Shown: in pieces, positions 7,241-16,222 of the stretch | Layout of the letters: each line of letters opens with the position of its first letter | Numbering within the stretch: the first letter of the stretch is position 1 | Assembly: GCA_944324835.1 (NCBI GenBank) | Contig: CALUXV010000003.1 | Coordinates: 1-64,000, forward strand | Source: Candidatus Gastranaerophilales bacterium | Lineage (GTDB): Bacteria; Cyanobacteriota; Vampirovibrionia; Gastranaerophilales; Gastranaerophilaceae | DNA length: 64,000 bases | Direction: 5' to 3' | Notes under the pieces: model-generated | The model's database searches: none | The model's input: only the letters and a program-made list of their open reading frames with translations | What the model was told of the DNA's origin: nothing | Program-made: the position numbers and the translations under genes

Positions 7241-8927
7241 TTGTAGTGGCTTGATTTTGTTGGATTTGTGCCAGATTCTTTTCTGCGTCTTTCTTTTTTA
7301 ATCTATCGTCAACACGTGAACAGATTTGGTTTGTAATAGTACTTGTTACCAGACCTAAAGCCATTGAAGGTCCTGCTGCCAGCATCGCAACTGTACCGAC
7401 CATACTTGTTGCTAAACCAACTAATAAAGGGATACCTAAATTCAATCCAACAGAACGTTTCTTTTCTTTAGTATCTGCCATTGAGATTGCCACCGCAGTC
7501 GAACCTAACGGGAATAAAAGCCCAATACCAACATCAGACAATGCAGAACCGGCTTTCAAATCACGCATCTTGTCAACAAATTTATCTGATTCTGTATCAA
7601 CCGCATTGTTTATTGCTACACGAGATTTTTCAACAGATTTCTTTAATGCGGCATAATCTTCTTTTGAAAGCAGATGTTTATAAATATCTAATAATTCTTC
7701 AACCTTGCCTTTTTTATCTGTACTTATTATGTATCGAATATTACCGAGAGATTTTTTAATTTTTTTAGATGTAATAGAACTATATTTTGCCTCAGAATCA
7801 TTAAGAATATTTGCAGAATCTTGGATAATAGCATTGATTTGTTCAAGAATTGTTTCTTTTGGCTGCGGCTTATCTTTTGAAGTAAATCCAGATATAGTCT
7901 TTTTCAACTGTTTTAATAAATCAACAGAACCTTTATGAGTCATATCAATACTTGATTCTATATCAGATACAACTCTATTTAATTCTTTTGCTGTATCAGT
8001 ACGATTACTGGTTATTATACGTTTTTTGTTTGAAATATTGCGTGCAAATTTGATTTTAGTTGGCGCAGCTAAATCTTCTGTTATGAAAGAAGTCCAGCTT
8101 CTAGGGGATGTAAGGAATTTTTTTAAATTCCCGTAAGTTTTATCAAATACTACATCACCCAAGCCATTAAACTGTTTCCGCAGCCATTTATAACGTTTTG
8201 AAACTGCTTGCGGTCTGAATGCATCATAAGCAGTATCTATTTCGGATAATTTTTGACCGGCAGTACCCAGCCATTCCGCAACGGTTTTTGAAACCCCGTT
8301 TATCGTAACTACTTTTGAATGATCCAAAGATGATAATAAATTCTTATTTACCTGAGCAAAATTATCTTTCATCAAAACAAAAGCATTATTAGATTTTTTA
8401 TAAGCGATTGAAGTCATCTTAACCGCCATTTTTTCAAAAAATCCGGTTACTTTGTTGCATACTTTGCCTAAACCGATTTTTCTTAATAATTTTTCAAAAA
8501 GCACATCTTTTAACGGCCCTGTATTCAGTAAGAAACCTTTTGCGGAATTTAGAGTTTTGTTAGTTTTTTGTAATGAATTAAGATATGCCATCTCAACTCT
8601 TGTCATCTGAGGTTTTGCTTTTAGTTCTTGAATCTTAGTTGAAATTTTATTTAAGCGTTTTGTTAAATAATTAGATATTTTAGGGAATTTCCCTTTAGAT
8701 ACAAGGATAACTGCAGGAGCAAGCAGTAAAACACCTATTCCGGCAGCAATACCTGAATTCCTCAGAATATGGTTAACGGACTTTTCTTTCACTTCTGTTG
8801 TAATGGAAGGTTTTACAGCAGTATTATCTTGGAAATTAGTTTGATTAGAAGGCGCTGAAGGGTACCTGTTATTTCTAACAGCATAACGAAATTGTGTTTC
8901 AAATACATTACCTACTTTGCCTTCCAT
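7230..8927 (-). CDS. Large hypothetical membrane protein, lineage-specific
   Basis: I do not recognise the family. I start at ATG 8927 (MEGKVGNVFETQF, 565 aa); the frame is open back to 8996 but the added residues look like read-through. Hydrophobic segments lie near residues 60-80 (SGIAAGIGVLLLAPAVILVS) and in the last 100 residues, which contain two or three (SDVGIGLLFPLGSTAVAISM, LGIPLLVGLATSMVG, AMLAAGPSMALGLV). Between them is a long Lys-rich helical region. The topology suggests a large soluble loop anchored at both ends. It lies downstream of the flagellar operon, separated by repeats, and overlaps the convergent gene by 11 bp. Confidence 0.6.
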   Translation of the reverse strand: MEGKVGNVFETQFRYAVRNNRYPSAPSNQTNFQDNTAVKPSITTEVKEKSVNHILRNSGIAAGIGVLLLAPAVILVSKGKFPKISNYLTKRLNKISTKIQELKAKPQMTRVEMAYLNSLQKTNKTLNSAKGFLLNTGPLKDVLFEKLLRKIGLGKVCNKVTGFFEKMAVKMTSIAYKKSNNAFVLMKDNFAQVNKNLLSSLDHSKVVTINGVSKTVAEWLGTAGQKLSEIDTAYDAFRPQAVSKRYKWLRKQFNGLGDVVFDKTYGNLKKFLTSPRSWTSFITEDLAAPTKIKFARNISNKKRIITSNRTDTAKELNRVVSDIESSIDMTHKGSVDLLKQLKKTISGFTSKDKPQPKETILEQINAIIQDSANILNDSEAKYSSITSKKIKKSLGNIRYIISTDKKGKVEELLDIYKHLLSKEDYAALKKSVEKSRVAINNAVDTESDKFVDKMRDLKAGSALSDVGIGLLFPLGSTAVAISMADTKEKKRSVGLNLGIPLLVGLATSMVGTVAMLAAGPSMALGLVTSTITNQICSRVDDRLKKKDAEKNLAQIQQNQATTTKA

Positions 8928-9024
8928 ACATATATTAAAACACTTTTTAAAGAATATTTGCCTATTATAGGTGTTATTTAAACAAATATTAAGCAAAATA
9001 CAGGATAAAAAAAATTACGTCATT

Positions 9025-9050
9025 TTTGTATATGTTACGTAATTCGGTGA
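9025..9050. repeat. 26-bp dispersed repeat, type C, copy 2
   Basis: Same as 2113-2138 except one base (CGGTGA versus CGATGA). It stands next to the palindromic element at 9079-9143, as copy 1 stands next to repeats A and B. Confidence 0.6.
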
Positions 9051-9078
9051 CAAAAATTATTTTTTCTTAACATTAGAA

Positions 9079-9143
9079 CTGTAGGGTGGGCACGCTAAAT
9101 TCGTTAACGGTAGACTAAAGTCTACCCTACTACTACCCTACAG
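9079..9143. repeat. Palindromic intergenic element related to repeat A
   Basis: Bounded by CTGTAGGG (9079-9086) and its inverse CCCTACAG (9136-9143). The left side shares GTAGGGTGGGCACGCTAA with repeat A, and the interior holds a perfect hairpin GGTAGACT-AA-AGTCTACC (9109-9126). Located downstream of yidD on the flagellar transcript, so it might also serve as transcript-end structure. Confidence 0.55.
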
Positions 9144-9188
9144 CTGGGTAATCTTAAATCATCATCATTATCCGTACTATATGTACGA

Positions 9189-9398
9189 CTATGGAACAGG
9201 GTCATATCCGCCTTCGTTCAATGGATGGCATCTGCAAATCCGCTTTATCCCGAGCCAGCCGCCTTTTAATATCCCGTATTTTATTATTGCCTGTTTCATA
9301 TATTCAGAACATGTAGGATAAAAACGACATCTTGACGGTGTCAAAGATGAAATCTTTTGATAAATTTTAATTAACCACAAAATAATCTTTTTAAGCAT
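9189..9398 (-). CDS. yidD: Membrane protein insertion efficiency factor YidD
   Basis: A 69-aa YidD/UPF0161 protein, membrane-associated, that assists YidC-dependent insertion. The family core is clear: [20 protein letters not shown], then [13 protein letters not shown] and [24 protein letters not shown], including the conserved Cys residues. Elsewhere it usually sits with rnpA, yidC and rpmH. Here it is the last gene of the flagellar operon, 3 bp after flhA, an unusual location that would coordinate membrane insertion with flagellar assembly if meaningful. Confidence 0.95.
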   Translation of the reverse strand: MLKKIILWLIKIYQKISSLTPSRCRFYPTCSEYMKQAIIKYGILKGGWLGIKRICRCHPLNEGGYDPVP

Positions 9399-9401
9399 TT
9401 A

Positions 9402-11486
9402 TTATGCTGCACTTTCACCAATTGTATCAACAGCTTCAACCTTGATATCAGTAATCAATTCTGAATAAGAAATTACAACAATTGTCGGAATATGACGTTC
9501 AAGCAGCTGGAACAGAGGAAGTCTAATTCTTGGAGAACAAAGTATTACTGGCTGCTTACCAATATTTTGGTGCGCCCTCATCAAAGTCATTGCGGTAGAT
9601 TCAATCAAATCCTGTACCTGCATCGGATTCAACAAGAACATTGTACCCAATTCCGTTCTCTGGCAACTGTCATCAAGAACTTTTTCCCATTCAGGAGAAA
9701 GAGTCAATGCGTACAATACATTGTCATCCTGAACATTTGTCAAACAGATTTGACGTCCTAAAGCAGCTCTTAAACGTTCTGATAAAATATCCGGCTCTTT
9801 TGAAAATCTTGCATAGTCACAAAGACGCTCAAATACAAATATAATATCCTTGATAGAAACTTTTTCTCGAATCAGGTTAACAAATATTTTTCTCAAATCT
9901 GATGTAGAAATAATTGCAGGAACCAAATCGTTTACCAGTGTAGGGTCTTGAGAACGAACAAGTTCCATCAACTTCAATACATCTGTCTTTGTCATAACTT
10001 CGTCTACGTGTTTACGTACGCATTCTTGTAAGTGAGTAACAAGAACATCTGTTGCATCAACCGCCGTAACATTACTTGCAGATTGTGCATCTTCAGAATT
10101 AACCCAATAAGCCTGAGTTTGATATGTCGGGTCAACAGCAATAATCGCATCATCAGGAACAGATTTTTTAACCGCATCCCATTGATCCGCAATAACCATG
10201 TATTTGCCCGGATATACGTAACCCGTTGCTACTGTATTACCACGAATAGAAATCATATATTCGTTAGCCTCAAGCGCAGATGAATCCATAATACGAATAT
10301 TCGGCAAAATATAACCTAATTCATCCGTAACTCTTTGACGTAATGCAGCAATCTTAGCAAGCAGCTGACCTTCCTGATCAGGGTCGGCAATTACCAGCAG
10401 ACCTGCACCAACTTGCAGACTCAATACATCAACACCCAAACGCTCGTACATCTTGTTAGGGTTAACAAGGTCTTGCATATTCTGACGGACATTTTCTAAT
10501 TGACCCAATTGAGATTGAACATCAGCGTTAATCAATACTGAGAATCCGGCAATCGCAAGTCCGATTGAAAACATTATAAACGGCAAGAACGGCAGCCCTG
10601 TAATAGGACCTGTTACTGCAATCAAGAATAAGAACACTGATGCAAAGAATAATGAATAAGGTTTATTCATTATTTGTTCTGTCAAATCAGCACCCAATGA
10701 AGCACTTGCTGCTGATGCACGTGTCATAACGATACCTGCAGCGATTGACATTAATAATGACGGAACCTGAGATGCCAAACCGTCACCAATGGTTAAGATT
10801 GTATATTTAGAAACTGCATCCGCAACCGGCATCTGGTTCATCAAACACCCGATTAACAAACCGCCGACAATATTAATGATAACGATAATGATACCTGCCA
10901 TAGTATCACCTTTTACGAACTTCATCGCACCATCCATTGAACCAAATAAACTTGATTCTCTTTGTAAATCTTCACGACGTTTAACCGCTTCTTCCGGAGA
11001 TATAAGACCTGCGTTAAAGTCCGCATCAATTGTCATCTGTTTACCTGGCATAGCGTCCAACGCAAATCTTGCAGAAACTTCTGCAATACGTTCCGCACCT
11101 TTTGTGATAACCATAAACTGTACAACAGTAATAATCAAGAAAATTACACCGCCTACTACCATATTACCACCGGTTACGAACGTTCCAAATGCGTGAATAA
11201 CTTCCCCTGCCTCTCCTTTTGCCAGAATAAGACGGGTAGACGCAATTGACAATACCAAACGGAACATTGTACCCAGTAGAATGATTGACGGAAACGCCGC
11301 AAGTTCCAATGGTTTCTGTACATACAATGAAATCATCAAAAGCACAATACCAAGTGTTATATTCAAACTTATTGAAAAATTGATAACCCAATTTGGCATT
11401 TCTACTAACAAAATCAAGATTAATGTTAGTACGAAAAATGCAAGGAATATTTCACTTATTGGTTTATGTTCTGCTTCCGCTGCCAT
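9402..11486 (-). CDS. flhA: Flagellar export apparatus protein FlhA
   Basis: Central membrane component of the flagellar type III export gate. The 694-aa length is canonical. The N-terminal third has about eight membrane helices (FLAFFVLTLILILLV, ISLNITLGIVLLMISL and so on). The FHIPEP-type loop region SARFALDAMPGKQMTIDADF and the PSLLMSIAAGIVMTR segment are typical. The cytoplasmic half (about 340-694) shows FlhAC features such as GVDVLSLQVGAGLL and PVILCSPRIRLPLFQLLERH. The ATG overlaps the fliH stop (TAATG), implying translational coupling. Confidence 0.97.
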   Translation of the reverse strand: MAAEAEHKPISEIFLAFFVLTLILILLVEMPNWVINFSISLNITLGIVLLMISLYVQKPLELAAFPSIILLGTMFRLVLSIASTRLILAKGEAGEVIHAFGTFVTGGNMVVGGVIFLIITVVQFMVITKGAERIAEVSARFALDAMPGKQMTIDADFNAGLISPEEAVKRREDLQRESSLFGSMDGAMKFVKGDTMAGIIIVIINIVGGLLIGCLMNQMPVADAVSKYTILTIGDGLASQVPSLLMSIAAGIVMTRASAASASLGADLTEQIMNKPYSLFFASVFLFLIAVTGPITGLPFLPFIMFSIGLAIAGFSVLINADVQSQLGQLENVRQNMQDLVNPNKMYERLGVDVLSLQVGAGLLVIADPDQEGQLLAKIAALRQRVTDELGYILPNIRIMDSSALEANEYMISIRGNTVATGYVYPGKYMVIADQWDAVKKSVPDDAIIAVDPTYQTQAYWVNSEDAQSASNVTAVDATDVLVTHLQECVRKHVDEVMTKTDVLKLMELVRSQDPTLVNDLVPAIISTSDLRKIFVNLIREKVSIKDIIFVFERLCDYARFSKEPDILSERLRAALGRQICLTNVQDDNVLYALTLSPEWEKVLDDSCQRTELGTMFLLNPMQVQDLIESTAMTLMRAHQNIGKQPVILCSPRIRLPLFQLLERHIPTIVVISYSELITDIKVEAVDTIGESAA

Positions 11487-12226
11487 TAAGCACTCCTCAA
11501 TGCATTTTGAACGATTTCTAACTGAGCTTCAATACTGGCATCTACTACACCATTATTTGTTTGTACTATACAGCTTCCTTCTGAAATATTATCATCAGAA
11601 ACTATACTTAACTTAGATTCTACACCCAACAAAGTTAATTGTTCAGGCAAGTTATCCTTCACATACTGTGACTGAACCGGATTAACTTTAATAATTATCT
11701 TCGGTTCATTTTTAGGAATATTCTTCATTATATCCATCACCGTATCAATAACGATTTGCGGATCAATTTGTACCTCATGTTTAATAATTTTTTTAGCAAT
11801 CTCCAGACTTATTTCTATCAAATCCGGAGCAATCGCATCAAATACCCGTTTTTCAGAACTCATAAACGCACCGATATTGGACTTAAAAGCAACTAAATCT
11901 GCCTGCGCACGCTCTAAACCTTGATTATATCCTTCCTGATATGCTGCTTCTTTTATTTGTACAGCCTCTTCCTGCGCTCTTGATATAAGATTTCTGTCAT
12001 CAATTCGGCGATAACCGCGTCGTCTGTTTCCGGTTCGTCTTTCTTCTCTCTGGGTAAAATCTATGTTATCAATATCAAAAACTGCCTGTTCTAAATCTTC
12101 TTCTTTAGGCGGTTCCGGATTTTGCGCAGCTTCAACCTCAGCGGCTCTTTGCGCTTCCTCCTCCGCTCTTTTCTTTGCTTCTGTAGCTTCTAATCTTTTT
12201 TGATAATTTTTTTTCTTTATTATCAT
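11486..12226 (-). CDS. fliH: Flagellar assembly protein FliH
   Basis: A FliH/SctL-type regulator of the flagellar export ATPase. It has the usual layout: a charged, coiled-coil N-terminal half (EATEAKKRAEEEAQRAAEVE, QEEAVQIKEAAYQEGYNQGL) and a C-terminal FliH domain (LIEISLEIAKKIIKHEVQ, IIIKVNPVQSQYVKDNL, EGSCIVQTNNGVVDASIEAQ). The position between the fliG-like gene (8-bp gap) and flhA (1-bp overlap) supports the call. The ATPase FliI, normally adjacent, is not in this window. Confidence 0.9.
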   Translation of the reverse strand: MIIKKKNYQKRLEATEAKKRAEEEAQRAAEVEAAQNPEPPKEEDLEQAVFDIDNIDFTQREERRTGNRRRGYRRIDDRNLISRAQEEAVQIKEAAYQEGYNQGLERAQADLVAFKSNIGAFMSSEKRVFDAIAPDLIEISLEIAKKIIKHEVQIDPQIVIDTVMDIMKNIPKNEPKIIIKVNPVQSQYVKDNLPEQLTLLGVESKLSIVSDDNISEGSCIVQTNNGVVDASIEAQLEIVQNALRSA

Positions 12227-12234
12227 AGCATTTA

Positions 12235-13266
12235 TTATACACTATCCCTGACATACTGAACAACTATTTGAGCAACCTTTACAGGTATCGGATAATAATC
12301 TCCTTCATAAGCTTTTGAAATGAAACGCTTTAAGAACGGGCGTTCTGATTTGAATAATTTTTCAATATCTTCCATTGGATGCTGATCAAATATTTTGTTT
12401 AATTGACGTAATATGGATTCTTGACTTGGCGTTTTACGACGAGGTAAAAACTCTTTTATACTTTCAAGGCATTTCAATGTATAATTTATATCCAAGCCTG
12501 CTTCAAGATTTTCAACCTTCATATAATTTCTTATAGTTTCTACATCTTGAGGCGCAAATTTGTCTAAAATTGCTTCAACTCTATCCTCTGGTAATATCTT
12601 TAATACAAGAGCTACAGACATAAGTTTCAAAGATTTATCAAGAGGCCCTGCAGGTACGGAAACAGGTGCAGCAGCCGGAAGAGCCTGAGAATCTCCTGCT
12701 GTTGGCTGGTTTGCTTGCTGTTCTGCAGCAGCAGCTTCCATTGCGGCTTTTTGTTCCGCTTCCGCTTGTGCAGCTTGAGCCGCCATATCATCAATATTTG
12801 ATTGACTCATCGCTTTCTGAGAAATTTCTGCAGTAATTACACCGCGCTTTTCCAGATTATCAATTGCATCTTTAAAACTCTTGTTAACGTGATGTTCTAT
12901 TAATTGCAATATTTGATCTTGTGGAACATTTTTCTTGATTGCTTGTTTCGCAACTTCAAAAATGGTAAAAGCAATCTTTTGCATAATACCGTCCCAATGC
13001 TCCGGCATAATTCCCGAATGAACAAGGTCAATAGACTTATGGAATGCCCATTCCGCAATAATCTGAGTAACAAATATTGCCTGGTCTGCATTAAATCCTA
13101 AAGACTCATCATTAGCAATAGCTTCTCCGGCAAGAAGTGTAAAATTAGAAAGAGTTTTGACAACATAGTTTCTTTGCATGTCATTAAACTCTTTCGGGAT
13201 TAATTCACCCGCTTGAGATGACATCAACTGCGCAAACTCTTTATAATCAAATCCTTCTATTGCCAT
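12235..13266 (-). CDS. fliG: FliG-like motor switch protein, highly divergent
   Basis: Named by position (between fliF and fliH) and by a FliG-like segment around residues 210-300 (MSVALVLKILPEDRVEAILD, then FAPQDVETIRNYM), which resembles the LPPE...VLxxLP helices of FliG armadillo modules. The rest is unlike canonical FliG: residues 1-150 form an unfamiliar helical domain (YKEFAQLMSSQAGELIPKEF), followed by an Ala/Gln linker (about 155-200). I cannot find the EHPQ motif or the charged torque helix of the C-terminal domain. It may be a rewired C-ring protein or a fusion. The FliG identity is moderate and the symbol is provisional. Confidence 0.6.
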   Translation of the reverse strand: MAIEGFDYKEFAQLMSSQAGELIPKEFNDMQRNYVVKTLSNFTLLAGEAIANDESLGFNADQAIFVTQIIAEWAFHKSIDLVHSGIMPEHWDGIMQKIAFTIFEVAKQAIKKNVPQDQILQLIEHHVNKSFKDAIDNLEKRGVITAEISQKAMSQSNIDDMAAQAAQAEAEQKAAMEAAAAEQQANQPTAGDSQALPAAAPVSVPAGPLDKSLKLMSVALVLKILPEDRVEAILDKFAPQDVETIRNYMKVENLEAGLDINYTLKCLESIKEFLPRRKTPSQESILRQLNKIFDQHPMEDIEKLFKSERPFLKRFISKAYEGDYYPIPVKVAQIVVQYVRDSV

Positions 13267-13316
13267 ATTCCCATTCCCTTATTATTTAATCAACGGGGGC
13301 AAAGTCCCCTTTACCC

Positions 13317-14975
13317 CTAGCCTTGTTCAATCCAGCTTTTGATTTTTTCTCCTGCCATATCTTCATCTGCAATATCAAAATCATTTTTGATTTCTGCCAA
13401 TGCATTCTTTAACGGAGTATAATCAACAGGCATTCTGGATTGTTGTATTTGAAGTGCGGTTTGTTCTCTTTGTTCTACTAAACCTTTTTGTAATTGTTGT
13501 TGTTGTTGAACAAGAGCTTCTGCCTTTTGACTTACATCCCTCAACTGTTGTTCTTGTTCTGTAGTTTTTTCTCGTAAAACTTCCATTTCTGATTCTTGTT
13601 TTTCTCTCATTTTCTTCAATCTTTGAGTAACTGCTCTGTGGCCCAAGAATAAACTTGCTGCTACCATTGCGATTGCTAACCACCAAGGGTTGCCTGTTTC
13701 ATCAGGTTTTGGAAGTTTTTCCGGATTATCTGATGCAAGATAAGGATCATTTGAATCATTAAATGCGATTGAAACATTTTCCGGTCTTGCCTTCGGGCTT
13801 GCAGCATGTGCAATCAGTTCTTTCAAATCGTCAATTGTCACATCAGGCGGCAATGCTGCCTTATCCATTGTTACTGCGATTGAAATATCTTCAATTACAC
13901 CCGGATTCATATATTCATTGGTTTGAATCTTAGATACCCCGTATTGAGTTTCTTTTGCTGTTCTTGAATAATTTCTGTTTTGGCTCGAATCTCCGCCTCC
14001 GCCAGGTAACCCGTTTGGAAGATATACACTGACTGCGTTAGTATTCTTGTTTTTGTCGCTGGTTTGGTCTCCTAAACCTTCTGAGAATGTTTGCTCTGTA
14101 ATAGATGCTTTTTGATTAGGATCATACCAGGTTGTAAATTTTTCAGTCGGAGATTGTTTCAAGAAAGTACTAACTGTTGCGGTATAATTACCTTTACCAA
14201 CTAATCTATCCAACTGAGTATTAACTTTTTGGAGCATATACTTATCTTTTTCATGAAGTTTTTCTTCATCTTGAGATGTTGCATCCAAAATATTGTTGTA
14301 TACATTACCGTTTGTATCTGTTATAGAAACATTCTCAGGAACCAACCCTGAAACAGAACCGACCAAAAGGTTAGTAATAGCTTTAACCTTAAAGTTATCC
14401 AACTTTTCACCTGACGGCATATCAAGTTGAACTGTTGCCGTAACCGGTTTTTGGTTTTGTGAGAACATAGTTTGTTCAGGGATAGACACAAATACCGAAG
14501 CATTTTGAATAGGCGGAATCTTACGGATTAACCTTGCAAGTTCACCATCTATTGCTCTTATCAAACGTATTCTTTTATCTTCTTTAGTCGATGTGAAATC
14601 GCCTTTATCAAACATTTCGAGTCCAACATTTTGATCCATCAAACCGCTTTTTACAATAGCTAATAAGGCTCTGTCACGTTGTGTTTGAGTATAATCTTTT
14701 AAGAAAATTGTTGATTTTGTACCATCCAGTTTACGATTTGCCGTAATACCTTCTCTAGCAAGTAACGCCTGAATTTCTATTGCTTTACCAAGATTATCCG
14801 TAGTTAACAAATCTAGAGGTTCTTTGATAACCTTTTCTGAAACAACTTTTGCACCAGGACCTCTATGAGAGGATGAAACAATTGCAGCCGTTACAATCAA
14901 TGCTAAAAGAATAACCGCAACAGCAACTGCTCCTATTATAAAATTTTTATTCTGTAATAACTGCTTAAAATCCAT
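13317..14975 (-). CDS. fliF: Flagellar MS-ring protein FliF
   Basis: Forms the MS ring in the inner membrane. It has two transmembrane segments (about residues 13-33 and 430-448, NPWWLAIAMVAASLFLGH), with the periplasmic ring domains between them: the YscJ/FliF domain (EIQALLAREGITANRKLDGT to SVFVSIPEQTMFSQNQKPVT) and the FliF C-domain region. The cytosolic tail is long, with a Gln-rich coiled coil (460-515) before the extreme C-terminus that normally binds FliG. An extended tail pairs well with the unusual FliG-like partner encoded next. The 552-aa length is normal. Confidence 0.95.
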   Translation of the reverse strand: MDFKQLLQNKNFIIGAVAVAVILLALIVTAAIVSSSHRGPGAKVVSEKVIKEPLDLLTTDNLGKAIEIQALLAREGITANRKLDGTKSTIFLKDYTQTQRDRALLAIVKSGLMDQNVGLEMFDKGDFTSTKEDKRIRLIRAIDGELARLIRKIPPIQNASVFVSIPEQTMFSQNQKPVTATVQLDMPSGEKLDNFKVKAITNLLVGSVSGLVPENVSITDTNGNVYNNILDATSQDEEKLHEKDKYMLQKVNTQLDRLVGKGNYTATVSTFLKQSPTEKFTTWYDPNQKASITEQTFSEGLGDQTSDKNKNTNAVSVYLPNGLPGGGGDSSQNRNYSRTAKETQYGVSKIQTNEYMNPGVIEDISIAVTMDKAALPPDVTIDDLKELIAHAASPKARPENVSIAFNDSNDPYLASDNPEKLPKPDETGNPWWLAIAMVAASLFLGHRAVTQRLKKMREKQESEMEVLREKTTEQEQQLRDVSQKAEALVQQQQQLQKGLVEQREQTALQIQQSRMPVDYTPLKNALAEIKNDFDIADEDMAGEKIKSWIEQG

Positions 14976-15039
14976 CTTGATGACACCCTAATGCTTATAA
15001 TTTACATTTTTTGACACACTACTCTGTCACTATAATATA

Positions 15040-15390
15040 CTATACTTGAATTTGCATAATTTTATCATATGTTTGGATGATTTTACCGGTAAATTGCGTT
15101 GCAATATTCACATTAATTTCTGCTTTTGCCATTGCAGTCATTACATCGTGAATATCAACATCATCATTTCCTGCCATAACATCTTTCAACATACCATCCG
15201 GTGCATTCAAATCATCATTGAACTTTTCCATCAAACCGGACATAACAGATTTGAAATCACCGGTTTCCGGAGTTTCTACACGGCTCATACGTGCACTCGG
15301 TAAACATCCGAACCATGGATCCATTTTTGTATGCTGGATTCTTGCCTCTAAATCATATCTTGGATAAAACCCATGTCCGTTTGATAACAT
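15040..15390 (-). CDS. fliE: Flagellar hook-basal body protein FliE
   Basis: Links the MS ring to the rod. The C-terminal FliE domain is recognisable (SGLMEKFNDDLNAPDGMLKD, then MTAMAKAEINVNIATQFTGK and IIQTYDKIMQIQV), ending in the usual short hydrophobic helix. The N-terminal ~45 residues are lineage-specific. It is the first gene of the operon, preceded by GTGAGG before its ATG and followed after 64 bp by fliF. In many bacteria flgB-flgC precede fliE; here they are 23 kb away. Confidence 0.9.
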   Translation of the reverse strand: MLSNGHGFYPRYDLEARIQHTKMDPWFGCLPSARMSRVETPETGDFKSVMSGLMEKFNDDLNAPDGMLKDVMAGNDDVDIHDVMTAMAKAEINVNIATQFTGKIIQTYDKIMQIQV

Positions 15391-15530
15391 TTTTACCTCA
15401 CTCTTTTTAGTTTAGTTAAACTCGTTTACATTTTTGTTTATAGTAATCGGATAAAATTCTTAAAAAATTAATCAGATACATAACAAATCCTTCATTTGTG
15501 TTAGTCTAATTCTCCAACTCTTTCACTTTT

Positions 15531-15558
15531 GTTTTAATAATTTATTTTAAAAAGTCAA
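15531..15558 (-). promoter_or_regulatory. Candidate promoter of the fliE-fliF-fliG-fliH-flhA-yidD operon
   Basis: On the minus strand there is a -35-like TTGACT (15553-15558), a 16-nt spacer and a weak -10 TAAAAC (15531-15536), about 140 nt before the fliE start. I see no sigma28 (TAAA/GCCGATAA) or sigma54 (GG/GC) signature, so the operon may depend on the housekeeping sigma factor. Confidence 0.35.
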
Positions 15559-15652
15559 CAAAAAGTTAGACTATGACATGATTTTAACCCGCAAGAAATT
15601 GTTATCAAATATTATCACTTTATAAATCTTATATTTTTTATATAATAAACTT

Positions 15653-16222
15653 ATGAAACAAATAGTATTTGCAACAGCCAATCCGCATAAACTTCAAGAA
15701 GTTAATGATATTGCCAAAAGTGCAGGTATAGAATTTATTCTGCCCGGTGAAGGATTCAATCCTGTTGAAAACGGTTCTACATTTGCTCAAAATTCATTAA
15801 TAAAAGCGAAAGAAGCATACAGAGTTTCCAAAAGAATGTGCCTTGCAGACGATACAGGTCTATGCGTTGAAGCATTAAACGGTGCTCCGGGATTATATTC
15901 CGCAAGATATGCAGGAACACAGCAGGAAAAAATTACCAAACTGTTAGACGAACTTGAAGGTGTTGAAAACAGAAACGCCAAATTTGTATGCTGTATGACT
16001 CTTTTAGGTGATGATGGAAATTTACTCTATCAAACTACAGGTGTCTGTCACGGCTCTATTATAAAAGAGGCAAAAGGCATACATGGCTTTGGATATGACC
16101 CTATATTCAAAGTTGCTGGAATGGATTGCACAATGGCACAAATGAGTGAAACAGAAAAAAATATGATTTCGCATAGAGCTAATGCATTGGGTGATGTAAT
16201 AAATTTTCTGGGATCTCTTTAG
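15653..16222 (+). CDS. rdgB: XTP/dITP diphosphatase (RdgB/HAM1 family)
   Basis: Removes non-canonical purine nucleotides (dITP, XTP) from the pool. Family motifs are in order: FATANPHKLQEV at the N-terminus, DDTGLCVEALNGAPGLYSAR near 80-100, GFGYDPIF near 145 and HRANAL near 180. The length of 189 aa is normal. There is no ribosome-binding site; a TATAAT box ends 6 nt before the ATG (15641-15646), so the mRNA may be leaderless. The 3' end overlaps the convergent emrB gene by 44 bp. Confidence 0.95.
   Translation: MKQIVFATANPHKLQEVNDIAKSAGIEFILPGEGFNPVENGSTFAQNSLIKAKEAYRVSKRMCLADDTGLCVEALNGAPGLYSARYAGTQQEKITKLLDELEGVENRNAKFVCCMTLLGDDGNLLYQTTGVCHGSIIKEAKGIHGFGYDPIFKVAGMDCTMAQMSETEKNMISHRANALGDVINFLGSL

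Noticed and set aside
10789-11196. 135-aa open frame opposite to flhA
   Set aside because: Antisense shadow of a well-conserved gene; hydrophobic composition mirrors flhA codons and there is no ribosome-binding site.
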